The notes under the pieces were generated by a model. That model was not told the DNA's origin. It searched no databases and saw nothing but the letters and a program-made list of their open reading frames with translations. 38,031 bases of DNA from Opitutaceae bacterium (GTDB lineage: Bacteria; Verrucomicrobiota; Verrucomicrobiia; Opitutales; Opitutaceae). Location of the stretch: the NCBI GenBank assembly GCA_025360455.1, contig JANYCF010000338.1, forward strand, positions 1-38,031, given 5' to 3'. The translations under genes were made by a program, and so were the position numbers. Shown piece after piece: positions 1 through 7,928 of the stretch (the first letter of the stretch is position 1; every line of letters starts with the position of its first letter).

Positions 1-2096
1 GGTTGCTGCCATGCCTCGAGTAATTTAGCCCAATTATAGGATGCGGTGGTGGATACCAATGGGTTTTTTTGGGCAAGGGCGGCGAGTGTTTGGGAAAAAT
101 AGTTGGTCTCGGGATTGAAGCCGTCGGTGGGTGGCGTCGTCCCCTTTTCCCACCAACCGAAGAGTTCGCGGACATAACGTGCGGTGGCATTGTTGGCGGC
201 GAGTTCGGCGAGCAGGGCATCGGCTTCGTGCAGGATTTTGGGGCGGAGCGGAGCAAAGTCGGGCCATTCCCAGAGTGGGGAGGTGAAGGTTGAGGGATCG
301 TTGATCCATTCGAGCGCGTAGGCGCGCACGGCAGCGGCTTCGTTGCCGCTCGCTTGCAGGGCGAGGCCCAATCCGAAATACGCGCCACCCCGATGCGGTG
401 CTTCTTGCACGGTGGCGAGAAAGTGGGGGATGGCGCGCGCGGGTTCACCGGTTTCGAGTCTGAGCCAACCGAGATTGAAGTGGGCGAATTCCTGGAGGCA
501 ACCGGACGAGAGGGATTTTTCCAGCTCGGTGATGGCTTGAGTGGTGAGCCGGGTTCGTTCGTTTTTATCTTTGGTCTGGGCGCGCTGTTCCAGTAATCGT
601 CCGGCCAGTTGATGTCGGTAATAGGGATCGTAGGGTGCGTATTGCGCGGCGTTTTCCAGATATTCCAGCCCCTCAATTGGGCGGTTATCGTCGAACAAAA
701 TGAGCGATTGGTCGTAGGTATAGCGGGCGAATAAATCGCGTCCGGTGAAGAGCAGGGGTACGAGGAGGACGACGATGCCAATTAGACTGAAACGCCATTT
801 GGCGGCGCGGGCGACCGGGATGATTTGTGGTCGGCGTTCGTCCACGAAAAACAAAGCGAGGTTGATCACCAGCATCGCGTTCATGGCGGGCACATCGAGT
901 TGATGGTCGGTCAGAGTGAATAGTCCGTAACCCAACAGACTAGCGGTGGAGGTGAGGGTGAGAGGAGAAAATGAAGAGTTGCGGATGATTTGCCACAGGC
1001 GGCGCGCACAGGCGGCGAGCAAGAGGAGGAGAGCGAGCAGGCCGGCGCTGCCGAGGGTGGCCCAGAGTTGCGCCGGGGTGTTGTGTAATTGCAGGACGCT
1101 ATCCACGCCGCCGCTGAGCAGGTGGCGCACTTGCGGATAAGCGAGAGGGATCGTGCCCGGGCCCCAACCGATCACGGGTCGGGTACGACCGAGCTGGATT
1201 CCCGCTTCCAGCATGGCGCCGCGCTGCACATTGCTTTCTTGGGCGGAGGTACTCCAGCCTTGGCCATGAGCGAGATCACGTAACCGAGGATTGGTCCACA
1301 CGGCCAAAACCAGAATGAGCGCAGCACTCGCCACCACCGTGGCTTTGATTTTGAGTGACCAGTGGGAGCGGATCAGAACGCACCCGGCGGCGACGATCCC
1401 CACTACTCCGGCAGCGAGGACTCCACCTCGGCTGCTCGTGGCGAATAAGGCAATAAATCCGGTCGTAGTTGCGCCGGCCCAAGCGAGGCGTGGAGCGCCT
1501 TTGGTTTTAAGGGTGGCGTAAGTGAGCCAGGGCAAAATCAGGAGCAGCGCCCCGGCATTGTAGATGGAGTGGCCGAAAGGAAAATCGTTGCGGGCGGACC
1601 AAGCGAATCCTCCATTGCGCCAGCCCCAGCCAACCACGCTGACGACGGCGAGGAAGGCGCCGAATCCCGTGAGGCCTTGGACGAGAAGTTGCGAGCGCGT
1701 GCGGGTGGCGTGGACTGATTCTGCGAGCCAGTCATGCAGCCAGAAAAATAAAGCGACGCCAGCAAATGTTGGCCAGATCCGCAAAATGCTCTGCTGGGCG
1801 AAAGGGCTGAGTGCTGCTGAAAGTAGGGTTGCGCCCGTGAGGACGGCGAGTCCGGTGCCGAGCAGGGTATTCGGCCAGGTCCAGGCATCCCGGAAGGCCA
1901 GTCGGCCAAGAACCGCGGCCAAGGGGGCGAGCCAAATGAGAAATAAAAATGGGGACCACGGCCAAATGTATTGTCGGGTGGCGGAGGGATAAAGTGTCGT
2001 CAGTACGGCTACTCCGATGGCAGCGATGAAGAGCAGATGGGCCGGCCACATCTGGAGTTTATACGGAGTTTGAGTGGGCACACTGCGGGGGTTCAT
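1..2096 (-). CDS. O-antigen ligase-like (Wzy_C) membrane protein with C-terminal TPR-like region, 3' end cut by window
   Basis: About 698 residues are visible from the ATG at 2096; the reading frame is open to base 1, so the C-terminus lies outside. The N-terminal two thirds is a series of hydrophobic segments. The Wzy_C/WaaL hallmarks are present: an Arg in SSRGG near residue 223, a loop GRTRPVIGWGPGT near 303-315, and HNTPAQLW with its His near 338. This family joins or polymerises lipid-linked glycans at the outer face of the inner membrane (established for the family). From about residue 465 the protein becomes soluble and helical with TPR-like pairs (GLEYLENAAQYAP, LGLALQASGNEAAA). Such ligase-TPR fusions occur in pilin O-oligosaccharyltransferases and exopolysaccharide loci, so the exact acceptor cannot be told. 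No Shine-Dalgarno is seen. It diverges from the EamA gene. Confidence 0.85.
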   Translation of the reverse strand, partial: MNPRSVPTQTPYKLQMWPAHLLFIAAIGVAVLTTLYPSATRQYIWPWSPFLFLIWLAPLAAVLGRLAFRDAWTWPNTLLGTGLAVLTGATLLSAALSPFAQQSILRIWPTFAGVALFFWLHDWLAESVHATRTRSQLLVQGLTGFGAFLAVVSVVGWGWRNGGFAWSARNDFPFGHSIYNAGALLLILPWLTYATLKTKGAPRLAWAGATTTGFIALFATSSRGGVLAAGVVGIVAAGCVLIRSHWSLKIKATVVASAALILVLAVWTNPRLRDLAHGQGWSTSAQESNVQRGAMLEAGIQLGRTRPVIGWGPGTIPLAYPQVRHLLSGGVDSVLQLHNTPAQLWATLGSAGLLALLLLLAACARRLWQIIRNSSFSPLTLTSTASLLGYGLFTLTDHQLDVPAMNAMLVINLALFFVDERRPQIIPVARAAKWRFSLIGIVVLLVPLLFTGRDLFARYTYDQSLILFDDNRPIEGLEYLENAAQYAPYDPYYRHQLAGRLLEQRAQTKDKNERTRLTTQAITELEKSLSSGCLQEFAHFNLGWLRLETGEPARAIPHFLATVQEAPHRGGAYFGLGLALQASGNEAAAVRAYALEWINDPSTFTSPLWEWPDFAPLRPKILHEADALLAELAANNATARYVRELFGWWEKGTTPPTDGFNPETNYFSQTLAALAQKNPLVSTTASYNWAKLLEAWQQ

Positions 2097-2212
2097 GCGC
2101 GACGAGAAAGATTGCACCGGTAACTCGCGGTGGGGGCGAGCCTGATTTAACGGACAGGAATTTTCGTTTCCGGGATGAGTGATGAATTTTTTAGAGCAGC
2201 TCCATGAAAAGT

Positions 2213-2286
2213 GTAGCCGCGGTGGAGCGTAGCGACAACGTGGCCACGCTACGGACCACGCTTTCGCTGCGCTCAAGCGCGGCTGC
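2213..2286. repeat. REP-like inverted repeat, family A (GTAGCCGCG)
   Basis: Two 31-base arms (2213-2243 and 2256-2286) are inverted copies matching at 25 of 31 positions, starting GTAGCCGCGGTGGAGCG and ending CTCAAGCGCGGCTGC. It sits in the divergent gap between the glycan ligase and the EamA gene. Related sequence recurs at 26670 (one arm) and more distantly at 24914. The rest of the 2097-2389 gap shows no gene and no clear promoter. Confidence 0.75.
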
Positions 2287-2389
2287 AAAATCATTTAAAC
2301 AGCAGAGGCTTGAATCGCGGGGTAATCCGCCGTTGCGCCGGGAAACGGTGGTGCCTTGATGGCGCGACCTGAACTTCTCGCTTCATCTT

Positions 2390-3259
2390 TTGATCCCGGT
2401 CGCCTGTGCTTTCACCTATGTGGTATCAGCGTTGATGTTGAAACGTGCCAGTGCGTTGGGTGTCGGAGTATGGCGCATTAGTTTTTTGGCTAATTGGACG
2501 ATGTTTCTCGTTTTCTTGCCGTGGTGGCTGACGCAGACGGGAGGGAGTGGGCATGCTTGGACTGAATACTGGCAACCGGCGGTCAATGCGCTGCTGTTCC
2601 TCGCAGGTCAGATGTTTATTTTCTATGCATTACAGAGTGGTGATGTGTCGGTGACGACGCCGGTTATGGGCTCGAAGGTGCTCATGGTGGCTTTGCTCAG
2701 TCAGCTGTTACGCGCCGGCGAGGTGCCGTGGCAATGGTGGGCCGGTGCGGTGTTGAGTACGATGGCCGTGGCTTTGCTCCATTTTGGTGAACATCCATTG
2801 AAACGCGCGCATGTGGGGCGCACGGTGCTGCTCGCGGGCATGAGCGCGTTGTCTTTCAGCTTGTGCGATGTGGTCCTGCAAAAATGGGTGGGTGCCTGGG
2901 GCAGCGGTCATTATTTGCCGCCGATGTTTCTTTTCTGCGCGCTCTACACGCTCGCTTTCGTCCCGCATTTTCGCGCGCCCTTGGCGCAATTGGACCGGCG
3001 GGCTTGGTGGTGGGTGGGAGGCGGGGCGATCATTTTGGCGGTGACGAATGCTGGCATCGCGGTGTCGATCGCGGTGTGGCGGACGGCGACATCGGTGAAT
3101 ATCATCTACAGTGTGCGCGGGTTGGTGAGTGTGGGGTTGGTGTGGGCGATCGGGCATTGGTTCGCCAATGAAGAGCAGCATCTCGCTCCGCGGGTGTTGC
3201 GCGCCCGGCTAATCGGTGCGGCCTGCCTGCTGGGCGCGATCGTGCTCGTGGTGATTTGA
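2390..3259 (+). CDS. EamA/DMT-superfamily transporter
   Basis: A 289-residue integral membrane protein with about ten hydrophobic helices and the two-fold EamA layout: an N-terminal half followed by a second half starting near residue 145 (GRTVLLAGMSALSFSLCDVV). Proteins of this type export metabolites, but the substrate cannot be read from sequence. The TTG at 2390 is the first usable common start; translation from the in-frame CTG at 2369 would add seven residues (NFSLHLL) and give a more complete first helix, with an in-frame TGA just before at 2357. No Shine-Dalgarno is seen for either. The next gene is convergent, only 44 bases away. Confidence 0.8.
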   Translation: MIPVACAFTYVVSALMLKRASALGVGVWRISFLANWTMFLVFLPWWLTQTGGSGHAWTEYWQPAVNALLFLAGQMFIFYALQSGDVSVTTPVMGSKVLMVALLSQLLRAGEVPWQWWAGAVLSTMAVALLHFGEHPLKRAHVGRTVLLAGMSALSFSLCDVVLQKWVGAWGSGHYLPPMFLFCALYTLAFVPHFRAPLAQLDRRAWWWVGGGAIILAVTNAGIAVSIAVWRTATSVNIIYSVRGLVSVGLVWAIGHWFANEEQHLAPRVLRARLIGAACLLGAIVLVVI

Positions 3260-3303
3260 ACGCGTCCGCCGTCGGTCCATCCGGTGCCGGAGCCGCCCAG
3301 AAA

Positions 3304-4062
3304 TCACTTAATCGCCGCGAGCGCTGCTTGGGCGCGTTGCTTGGCGGTGGCGTCGTGTTTGCTGCGATTCGGCATGGCCAGACCGTGTTCCCAGTTTTTG
3401 CGCGCTTCGCTTTTTTGGCCGTTGGCGGCATAGGCGAAGCCAAGGTCGATCCAGTGGTTTAGTTCGTCGGGTGCCAGCTCGGTGGCGCGTTTGAGATGTA
3501 TGATCCCTTCTTCGAATGAGGCGGGCGGAATGCCGCTGTAGAGCAGGCGGGCGAAGAAGCGCGCGGTCATCCCGAGCGAAGCGACTTCGTAGTGCCAGCG
3601 TCCGAGGAGGTGGTGCGCCCAGGCATAGTTTGGATCGAGTTGGATCGAGCGCTCGGCCTCTTCTTTGATGCGACGAGAATATTCTACTTTGGTCCGGATG
3701 TCACTGACCAGCGCGAGATGGCCGTGGCAGATCGCAAGGGAGAGCGCATAGATGGCGTTGGTCGGCTCCAATTCGTACGAGCGTTGGGCGTAATCGAGCC
3801 CGCGCTGGGCGAACTGTTTCTTCCCGGCATCGGTCGGTTGATCCGGGACCATATCCGAATACTGTTTGGCGATTTTTTGGAGGATAAAGGCGTCGTTGGG
3901 TTTGGCGGCGTCGGCTTGCTGGAAGAACTCAAGCGCGCGGGAAGAATCCAATCGGGCTTCCGCTGCGAGGGCTTCGCGTAAGAAATCGTCGACTGGTACT
4001 GAGGCAGCGGAAAACGTCGTCGCGAGGAGCAGGAACAGTAATATTTTCAGTCGGGAAGTCAT
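3304..4062 (-). CDS. TPR protein related to the RMD (regulator of microtubule dynamics) family, exported
   Basis: 252 residues from the ATG at 4062; a GTG at 4095 is also in frame, but the later start puts a clean signal peptide first (MTSRLKILLFLLLATTFSAA). The mature part is all TPR-like helices. The segment LLGRWHYEVASL, followed by ARLLYSGIPPASFEEGI and LKRATELAPDELNHWIDLG, matches the signature of the RMDN family, which is known from eukaryotes and is common in bacteria with unknown function. Likely periplasmic. It lies 50 bases downstream of the DUF2062 gene on the same strand and is probably co-transcribed with it. Role unknown; it may be a scaffold or a peptidyl-binding protein. Confidence 0.75.
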   Translation of the reverse strand: MTSRLKILLFLLLATTFSAASVPVDDFLREALAAEARLDSSRALEFFQQADAAKPNDAFILQKIAKQYSDMVPDQPTDAGKKQFAQRGLDYAQRSYELEPTNAIYALSLAICHGHLALVSDIRTKVEYSRRIKEEAERSIQLDPNYAWAHHLLGRWHYEVASLGMTARFFARLLYSGIPPASFEEGIIHLKRATELAPDELNHWIDLGFAYAANGQKSEARKNWEHGLAMPNRSKHDATAKQRAQAALAAIK

Positions 4063-4112
4063 GGATTGCGAAAGCGGGAGCGGTTGATGTCTCACTCATC
4101 GCCGTGGGCAAA

Positions 4113-4607
4113 CTACGCGTTGACTTTGGTTTTGGATGCCAATTGGCGCAACACAGGCCGCAAAGAATAATAGAGTACGGCAATTAAAATCGGGGTGGTG
4201 AGGCTCCAGGCGGTAAAGGCGTAGATGCCGGCCCAACCGAAACTTTGCAAAAATTCACCGATGCTTTCGTCGCGAAACACGTGGATCATTTCGGTAATGG
4301 TGAAGCGGCTTTCCTCGACGCGCCACAGCCATTCACCGAGGCGGACATAGACGACCACCATCACCAGATGCACGGGTCCGAGCGCTTGGTTGAGCGTTTG
4401 CAGGATCGGTTGATTGAGACGCAACCAGAGGCCGATCCCGAGATTGATCAACCAGGCAAAGCCAATGATGGGAAACATCGAGCACGCTGCGCCTACGCCG
4501 AGAGTGAGCGCGATCCGGTCGGGGGTGAGGCCTTGCGTGAGCAAAGCCACAATCGGATCACGGACGCGCCGTTGCCAAAATGAACGGTGCAGGACAGGGG
4601 TGGTCAC
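4113..4607 (-). CDS. DUF2062 domain membrane protein
   Basis: 164 residues. An amphipathic N-terminus (FWQRRVRDPIVALLTQGLTP) is followed by the DUF2062 core with IALTLGVGAACSMFP, then two or three hydrophobic segments (residues about 35-62, 77-92 and 125-150). DUF2062 proteins are small inner-membrane proteins of unknown biochemical role, often near glycan or lipid genes. The start is GTG at 4607; no earlier start fits, and a sigma-70-like promoter places the predicted transcription start on the G of this GTG (see promoter entry), so the mRNA may be leaderless. Confidence 0.85.
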   Translation of the reverse strand: MTTPVLHRSFWQRRVRDPIVALLTQGLTPDRIALTLGVGAACSMFPIIGFAWLINLGIGLWLRLNQPILQTLNQALGPVHLVMVVVYVRLGEWLWRVEESRFTITEMIHVFRDESIGEFLQSFGWAGIYAFTAWSLTTPILIAVLYYSLRPVLRQLASKTKVNA

Positions 4608-4613
4608 GCGATC

Positions 4614-4642
4614 AGATAAACTCCGGCGGAAATCAGCGTCAA
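4614..4642 (-). promoter_or_regulatory. Sigma-70-like promoter for a leaderless DUF2062 mRNA
   Basis: On the minus strand TTGACG (4642-4637), a 17-base spacer and TTATCT (4619-4614) make a near-consensus promoter. Six bases separate the -10 box from the GTG start at 4607, so initiation seven bases downstream would fall on the start codon. It drives the DUF2062 gene and probably the RMD-like gene behind it. Confidence 0.55.
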
Positions 4643-4688
4643 GCCAGCTGGCAAAACGGTTCGGGCGGGCTGACGGTGGCTGAAAATT

Positions 4689-4754
4689 TCAGCAATTGGA
4701 CCGGTGGCGGGCCTCAGGGATTTTCGCCTTGGGATTTTTCAATTTGAACATCAT
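4689..4754 (-). CDS. Possible 21-residue peptide upstream of the DUF2062 promoter
   Basis: A short frame beginning ATGATG reads MMFKLKNPKAKIPEARHRSN plus Cys and is basic. GGAGGG lies directly before it, unusual in a window that almost lacks Shine-Dalgarno sequences, but it is inside a CCTCCCGGAGGG palindrome. The stop codon overlaps a perfect 15-base palindrome GCTGAAAATTTCAGC at 4679-4693. The peptide matches no family I know. It may be chance; the rest of 4608-4811 shows nothing else. Confidence 0.2.
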   Translation of the reverse strand: MMFKLKNPKAKIPEARHRSNC

Positions 4755-4811
4755 GCCCTCCGGGAGGTGGGCCGTTGCAATGCGGCGATTCAGTTGACGG
4801 GGCGGATTCAA

Positions 4812-4843
4812 GAAAAAGCCCCGTGGGCGGAAAGACGCGGGGC
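4812..4843 (-). terminator. Intrinsic terminator of the desaturase gene
   Basis: Read on the minus strand, GCCCCGCG and CGGGGC pair across a short loop and are followed by TTTTTC. It lies 28 bases after the desaturase stop. Confidence 0.75.
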
Positions 4844-4871
4844 GAGAGAGGAGAGGTTCGACGATCGTGGG

Positions 4872-6050
4872 TTAATTTGAGCCGGTGGAGTGGTGCGATG
4901 GCGTGCCGGGATGCTGCGTCTGCTCGGTGAGATCTTTATGAATCGCGGAATCGGCTTTCATTTTTAACTGCGCGGCGACTTCGGGGGAGTTGACGGTGGC
5001 GATAGCAATGGCGGCGGCAGTGGGCACCACACGCTTCAGGGTGTTGATTTCATCCTGGACAGACGAAATCGAGAAACGGCGGATAGTGTCGTGGTGAGCG
5101 CGATGGGCGGCTTCTTCGTAGATCGACTTGGGGACGGGCTTCAGGCCCCAAATGAAACCGGTGTACGATAAAAGTTTCAGGCCGTAATAAGTGATGTCGA
5201 TTTCCCACCAATAAAAACCGTTGCGCGTGGAGCTTTGGTAACGGTGGTGGTTGTTGTGCCAGCCTTCGCCAAGGGTGATGAGGGCGAGAATAAAGCTGTT
5301 GCGTGAATCGTCGGTGGTGTCGAAGCGGCGATTGCCCCAGAGGTGGGTGAAGGAATTAATTGTGGCCGTGCCGTGGAAGAGCGCGGTGGTGCTCACGAAA
5401 AAGCCCCAGATGAGCAGTTGCGGGCCGTTGGTTTGCAGTGCGGGGGCTGCGTGTTCGAGATAGCGACCGAGAAAAAGCAGGCTGGTGGCGAAAAGCACGG
5501 GCACGACGATATCATAGCGACTCAGCCAAACGATTTCGGGATACTTGGTGAGGTCTTTGACCTTGGAGTAATCGGTAGGGAAGTTGCGCTTGCTGGTTAT
5601 CCAACCGATATGCGCCCAAAGAAAACCGTGGATGCGGGGCGAGTGGGCGTCCACCGGTTCGTCCGAGTGCTGGTGATGATGACGGTGATGGGAAGCCCAC
5701 CAGAGCGGGCCGCGTTGGACCGAGGTGCCCGCCCAAAGTGCGAGCAGGAATTGGCCGAAGCGCGATGTGCTGTAGGTTTTGTGGGAAAAATAGCGGTGCA
5801 AAATGCCGGTAACGGCAAACATGCGGACGAGGTAGAGGGCAACGGCTGCGCCCACAGCGAACCAGCTCCAACCCACCCAGATCAGGCCAAGACAACCGAG
5901 GTGCAGCACGATAAAGGGAATGCAACGGACAAGGTTGACCCCATCGGGTTGGGCGCGGATGGCTTCCGGGGTTTCGAGGGAGTAATCGGAATCAATCCAC
6001 TGAAAAAGTGAGGCGCCAAAGCGGCGAAAGGCTTGAGTAAATAAGGCCAA
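4872..6050 (-). CDS. Membrane fatty-acid (acyl-CoA delta-9 type) desaturase
   Basis: 392 residues with the three histidine boxes of di-iron acyl desaturases: HRYFSH (85-90), HHRHH (121-125) and HNNHH (265-269), set between paired hydrophobic helices (about 43-80 and 183-225). It should insert a cis double bond in a saturated acyl chain using O2 and an electron donor, at the cytoplasmic face of the inner membrane (family knowledge). Spacing of the boxes fits the stearoyl-CoA desaturase group. The C-terminal 60 residues after the last box are a soluble helical tail. The only common start in frame is TTG at 6050; no ATG or GTG occurs back to the upstream in-frame stop. It has its own terminator. 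A TetR gene lies upstream on the same strand. Confidence 0.9.
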   Translation of the reverse strand: MALFTQAFRRFGASLFQWIDSDYSLETPEAIRAQPDGVNLVRCIPFIVLHLGCLGLIWVGWSWFAVGAAVALYLVRMFAVTGILHRYFSHKTYSTSRFGQFLLALWAGTSVQRGPLWWASHHRHHHQHSDEPVDAHSPRIHGFLWAHIGWITSKRNFPTDYSKVKDLTKYPEIVWLSRYDIVVPVLFATSLLFLGRYLEHAAPALQTNGPQLLIWGFFVSTTALFHGTATINSFTHLWGNRRFDTTDDSRNSFILALITLGEGWHNNHHRYQSSTRNGFYWWEIDITYYGLKLLSYTGFIWGLKPVPKSIYEEAAHRAHHDTIRRFSISSVQDEINTLKRVVPTAAAIAIATVNSPEVAAQLKMKADSAIHKDLTEQTQHPGTPSHHSTGSN

Positions 6051-6118
6051 GTGAGAGGGAGGGTAGAGGGGGGATGCCGGAAAATTACCGGGAGAATTAG
6101 CTCTAAGAAAATCAGTTA

Positions 6119-6146
6119 ATCAGAAAATACGACTGGTGCGGGTCAA
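6119..6146 (-). promoter_or_regulatory. Candidate desaturase promoter
   Basis: Minus strand TTGACC (6146-6141), 16-base spacer, TCTGAT (6124-6119). Predicted leader about 60 bases. The -10 box is only a 4 of 6 match. Confidence 0.3.
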
Positions 6147-6160
6147 GGGATGCGGGTGTG

Positions 6161-6192
6161 GAAAAAAGAAAGCCGCCCTTAATCTGGGCGGC
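6161..6192 (-). terminator. Strong intrinsic terminator closing a short minus-strand transcript
   Basis: Minus strand GCCGCCC, seven-base loop, GGGCGGC, then TTTCTTTTTTCC. It lies just before the desaturase promoter and 320 bases beyond the TetR stop, so it more likely ends a separate short transcript starting near 6314. Confidence 0.8.
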
Positions 6193-6218
6193 AACCGATG
6201 GGATGAATCATGCGTGCA

Positions 6219-6284
6219 TCAAGCATCCGGCTCGGTGGCGACGAGCAGAGATAAGAGTGCTAGAATGACTACGCATGTGATCAT
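6219..6284 (-). CDS. Possible 21-residue hydrophobic peptide in a short terminated transcript
   Basis: The frame reads MITCVVILALLSLLVATEPD plus Ala and could form one membrane helix. A -10-like TATACT lies at 6326-6321 on the minus strand (no good -35), and a strong terminator follows 27 bases after the stop, giving a predicted RNA of about 150 bases. No Shine-Dalgarno. It could be a small membrane peptide, a leader, or merely part of a non-coding RNA. I know no family for it. Nothing else convincing is seen in 6193-6512. Confidence 0.35.
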   Translation of the reverse strand: MITCVVILALLSLLVATEPDA

Positions 6285-6512
6285 GACTTGGTGTATTCGG
6301 CACTTGGTCGGAGTGCTTTAAGTATAAATGTGTTCCGTCGCGTCGTCGTTTAAACGTGTGTTTAAGGACTGAGCTAAACGTTCGGCTTGCAGGGTCAGTA
6401 CGAACCGAATGGTTAAATTCGCCGAACTCGGAGGTGCTCGCAAGTAGAAACCCAGACGACCGCACCATTAAGGGTGATCGAATTGAGATGAAGTGGCTTA
6501 TTTTGCCGTCTG

Positions 6513-7142
6513 TTAGGTGATTGAGCCTGAAGTAAAGGCCGGCGGTGTTTGAAATGTTGCCACTGAATGCGCGATAAATCGGGTGAGGGCTCCATCATAA
6601 TCGTCGTTGCGGCAAATGCCCCGGGTGAGAATTGTCATTTGGTGGAGCGTGGCCAATGTGTGGTGTAGTGCTCCGACCATAAAGCTGAAGCGCCACAAAA
6701 ATTCTTCGGGTGAAAGTTGCGGGGCCTGACGCCGAATCAATTGCCCGAAACGAGTGAGCGCGGGCGTGTATTCCTCCGTGAATATCGGGTGCGTGATCGC
6801 ATGGGGATCGGTGAGCGCGCGCGCCAAGATTTGGACAAAGGCACGGCCGCCAGCGCCAGGTGATCGATGTAAATCGAAAAGAGGTTGAGCGAGTATTCGA
6901 ATGATTTTCTCGAGTGGGGGAGGAAGGGCGTCAGTGAGAGCGCAGGCTTCATCAAGCAAGGTGAGTCGATGGCGGTTTAATGGCCGGATGCGGCGCAGGA
7001 TTACTTCACGATAAAGGGTTTCTTTGTCGTCGAAATGGTAGTTTACCGCGGCTAGATTCGCTTGCGCTGACCCCGTGATTTCGCGGAGAGAAACCCCATG
7101 AAATCCCCTCGCGGCAAACAGTCGTTCGGCCGCATCGAGCAT
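6513..7142 (-). CDS. TetR/AcrR-family transcriptional regulator
   Basis: 209 residues from ATG 7142. The N-terminal DNA-binding domain is typical: LDAAERLFAARGFHGVSLREI, then ANLAAVNYHFDDKETLY (recognition helix and following tyrosine). The rest is helical and ligand-binding, with a C-terminal part of the CecR/DUF1956 sort, including LSPEEFLWRFSFMVGALHH. Codons directly upstream of the ATG, in frame, read IKAKSRDSNATKTR, which is just what TetR N-termini look like. No ATG, GTG or TTG opens that extension, only ATT near 7184, so either the protein is short by a few residues or it uses a rare start. Its target is unknown; the desaturase and DUF3016 genes are the neighbours. Confidence 0.88.
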   Translation of the reverse strand: MLDAAERLFAARGFHGVSLREITGSAQANLAAVNYHFDDKETLYREVILRRIRPLNRHRLTLLDEACALTDALPPPLEKIIRILAQPLFDLHRSPGAGGRAFVQILARALTDPHAITHPIFTEEYTPALTRFGQLIRRQAPQLSPEEFLWRFSFMVGALHHTLATLHQMTILTRGICRNDDYDGALTRFIAHSVATFQTPPAFTSGSIT

Positions 7143-7301
7143 GCGGGTTTTGGTCGCATTGGAATCGCGGGATTTCGCTTTAATAAAACGAACGTATGAA
7201 ACAAATGATCTATTTTAATCTTTCTCTACCCGATAAAGATAAATCCAACTTGTGGAATGAGTGCGCGTGACTAGTTTGATGGGGCAACTCCATTTAACTC
7301 C

Positions 7302-7832
7302 ATGAAATCGCTGCAATTACTTACGTTTGGAATTTGTGTGGCTGTATCCACACTGGCTTACGCTGCAGAAAAAAAGGCGACGGATAATCGTGTGACGGTA
7401 ACTTATGCCGAACCGGAGAAATTCACTGATTTCAATAGTTCCGGATTCGGCTCCGCGACAGAATCGGACCTTAAATATCTCACCGAATATTTTGCCGATC
7501 ATATTGAGGAGGTCGCCAAACGATATCTGACGGCGGGTGAACATCTCGAAGTCGCCTTTTCGGACATTGATCTGGCGGGTCGCTTTGAGCCCGAGCACGG
7601 ACCCAATTTGCAAAATGTGAGAATTTTTCGCGACATCACCTTCCCTCGGATGAAATTCACTTTTCGTCTTTTAGGGTCTGATGGCCAGGTACTGGCGGAA
7701 GGAGAGCGCAAGCTTATCAACATGAACTATAACATGGATATCCGGCCGCCCATGGGGGATACGGAATTCCGTCACGACAAGGCTTTGCTTACCGATTGGC
7801 TGCGTTCGGAATTTAAGAAGACAAAATCCTGA
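7302..7832 (+). CDS. DUF3016 family exported protein
   Basis: 176 residues with an N-terminal signal peptide (MKSLQLLTFGICVAVSTLAYA, cleavage after AYA). The mature part begins with VTVTYAEPEKFTDF, the opening of DUF3016, and carries the family's ending (a cluster around MNYNMDIRPPMGDTE and HDKALLTDWLRSEF). These are small periplasmic proteins of unknown function found in many Gram-negative bacteria. It is followed by its own terminator, so it is probably a single-gene unit. No Shine-Dalgarno. Confidence 0.85.
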   Translation: MKSLQLLTFGICVAVSTLAYAAEKKATDNRVTVTYAEPEKFTDFNSSGFGSATESDLKYLTEYFADHIEEVAKRYLTAGEHLEVAFSDIDLAGRFEPEHGPNLQNVRIFRDITFPRMKFTFRLLGSDGQVLAEGERKLINMNYNMDIRPPMGDTEFRHDKALLTDWLRSEFKKTKS

Positions 7833-7860
7833 GTGGCGCGCTCACTTTTCGAGAGTATTC

Positions 7861-7895
7861 GGCACTGGTTCCTAATCGTCCGGTGCCTTTTCTTT
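7861..7895 (+). terminator. Intrinsic terminator after the DUF3016 gene
   Basis: GGCACTGG and CCGGTGCC pair (one T-G wobble) around an 11-base loop, followed by TTTTCTTTT. Confidence 0.75.
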
Positions 7896-7928
7896 TGACG
7901 CGGTTCCGAAGCCTGCATCACTACCGGA

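Noticed and set aside
6208-6468. 86-residue minus-strand frame
   Set aside because: The product has no hydrophobic or domain pattern, and it overlaps the better 21-residue candidate in another frame.
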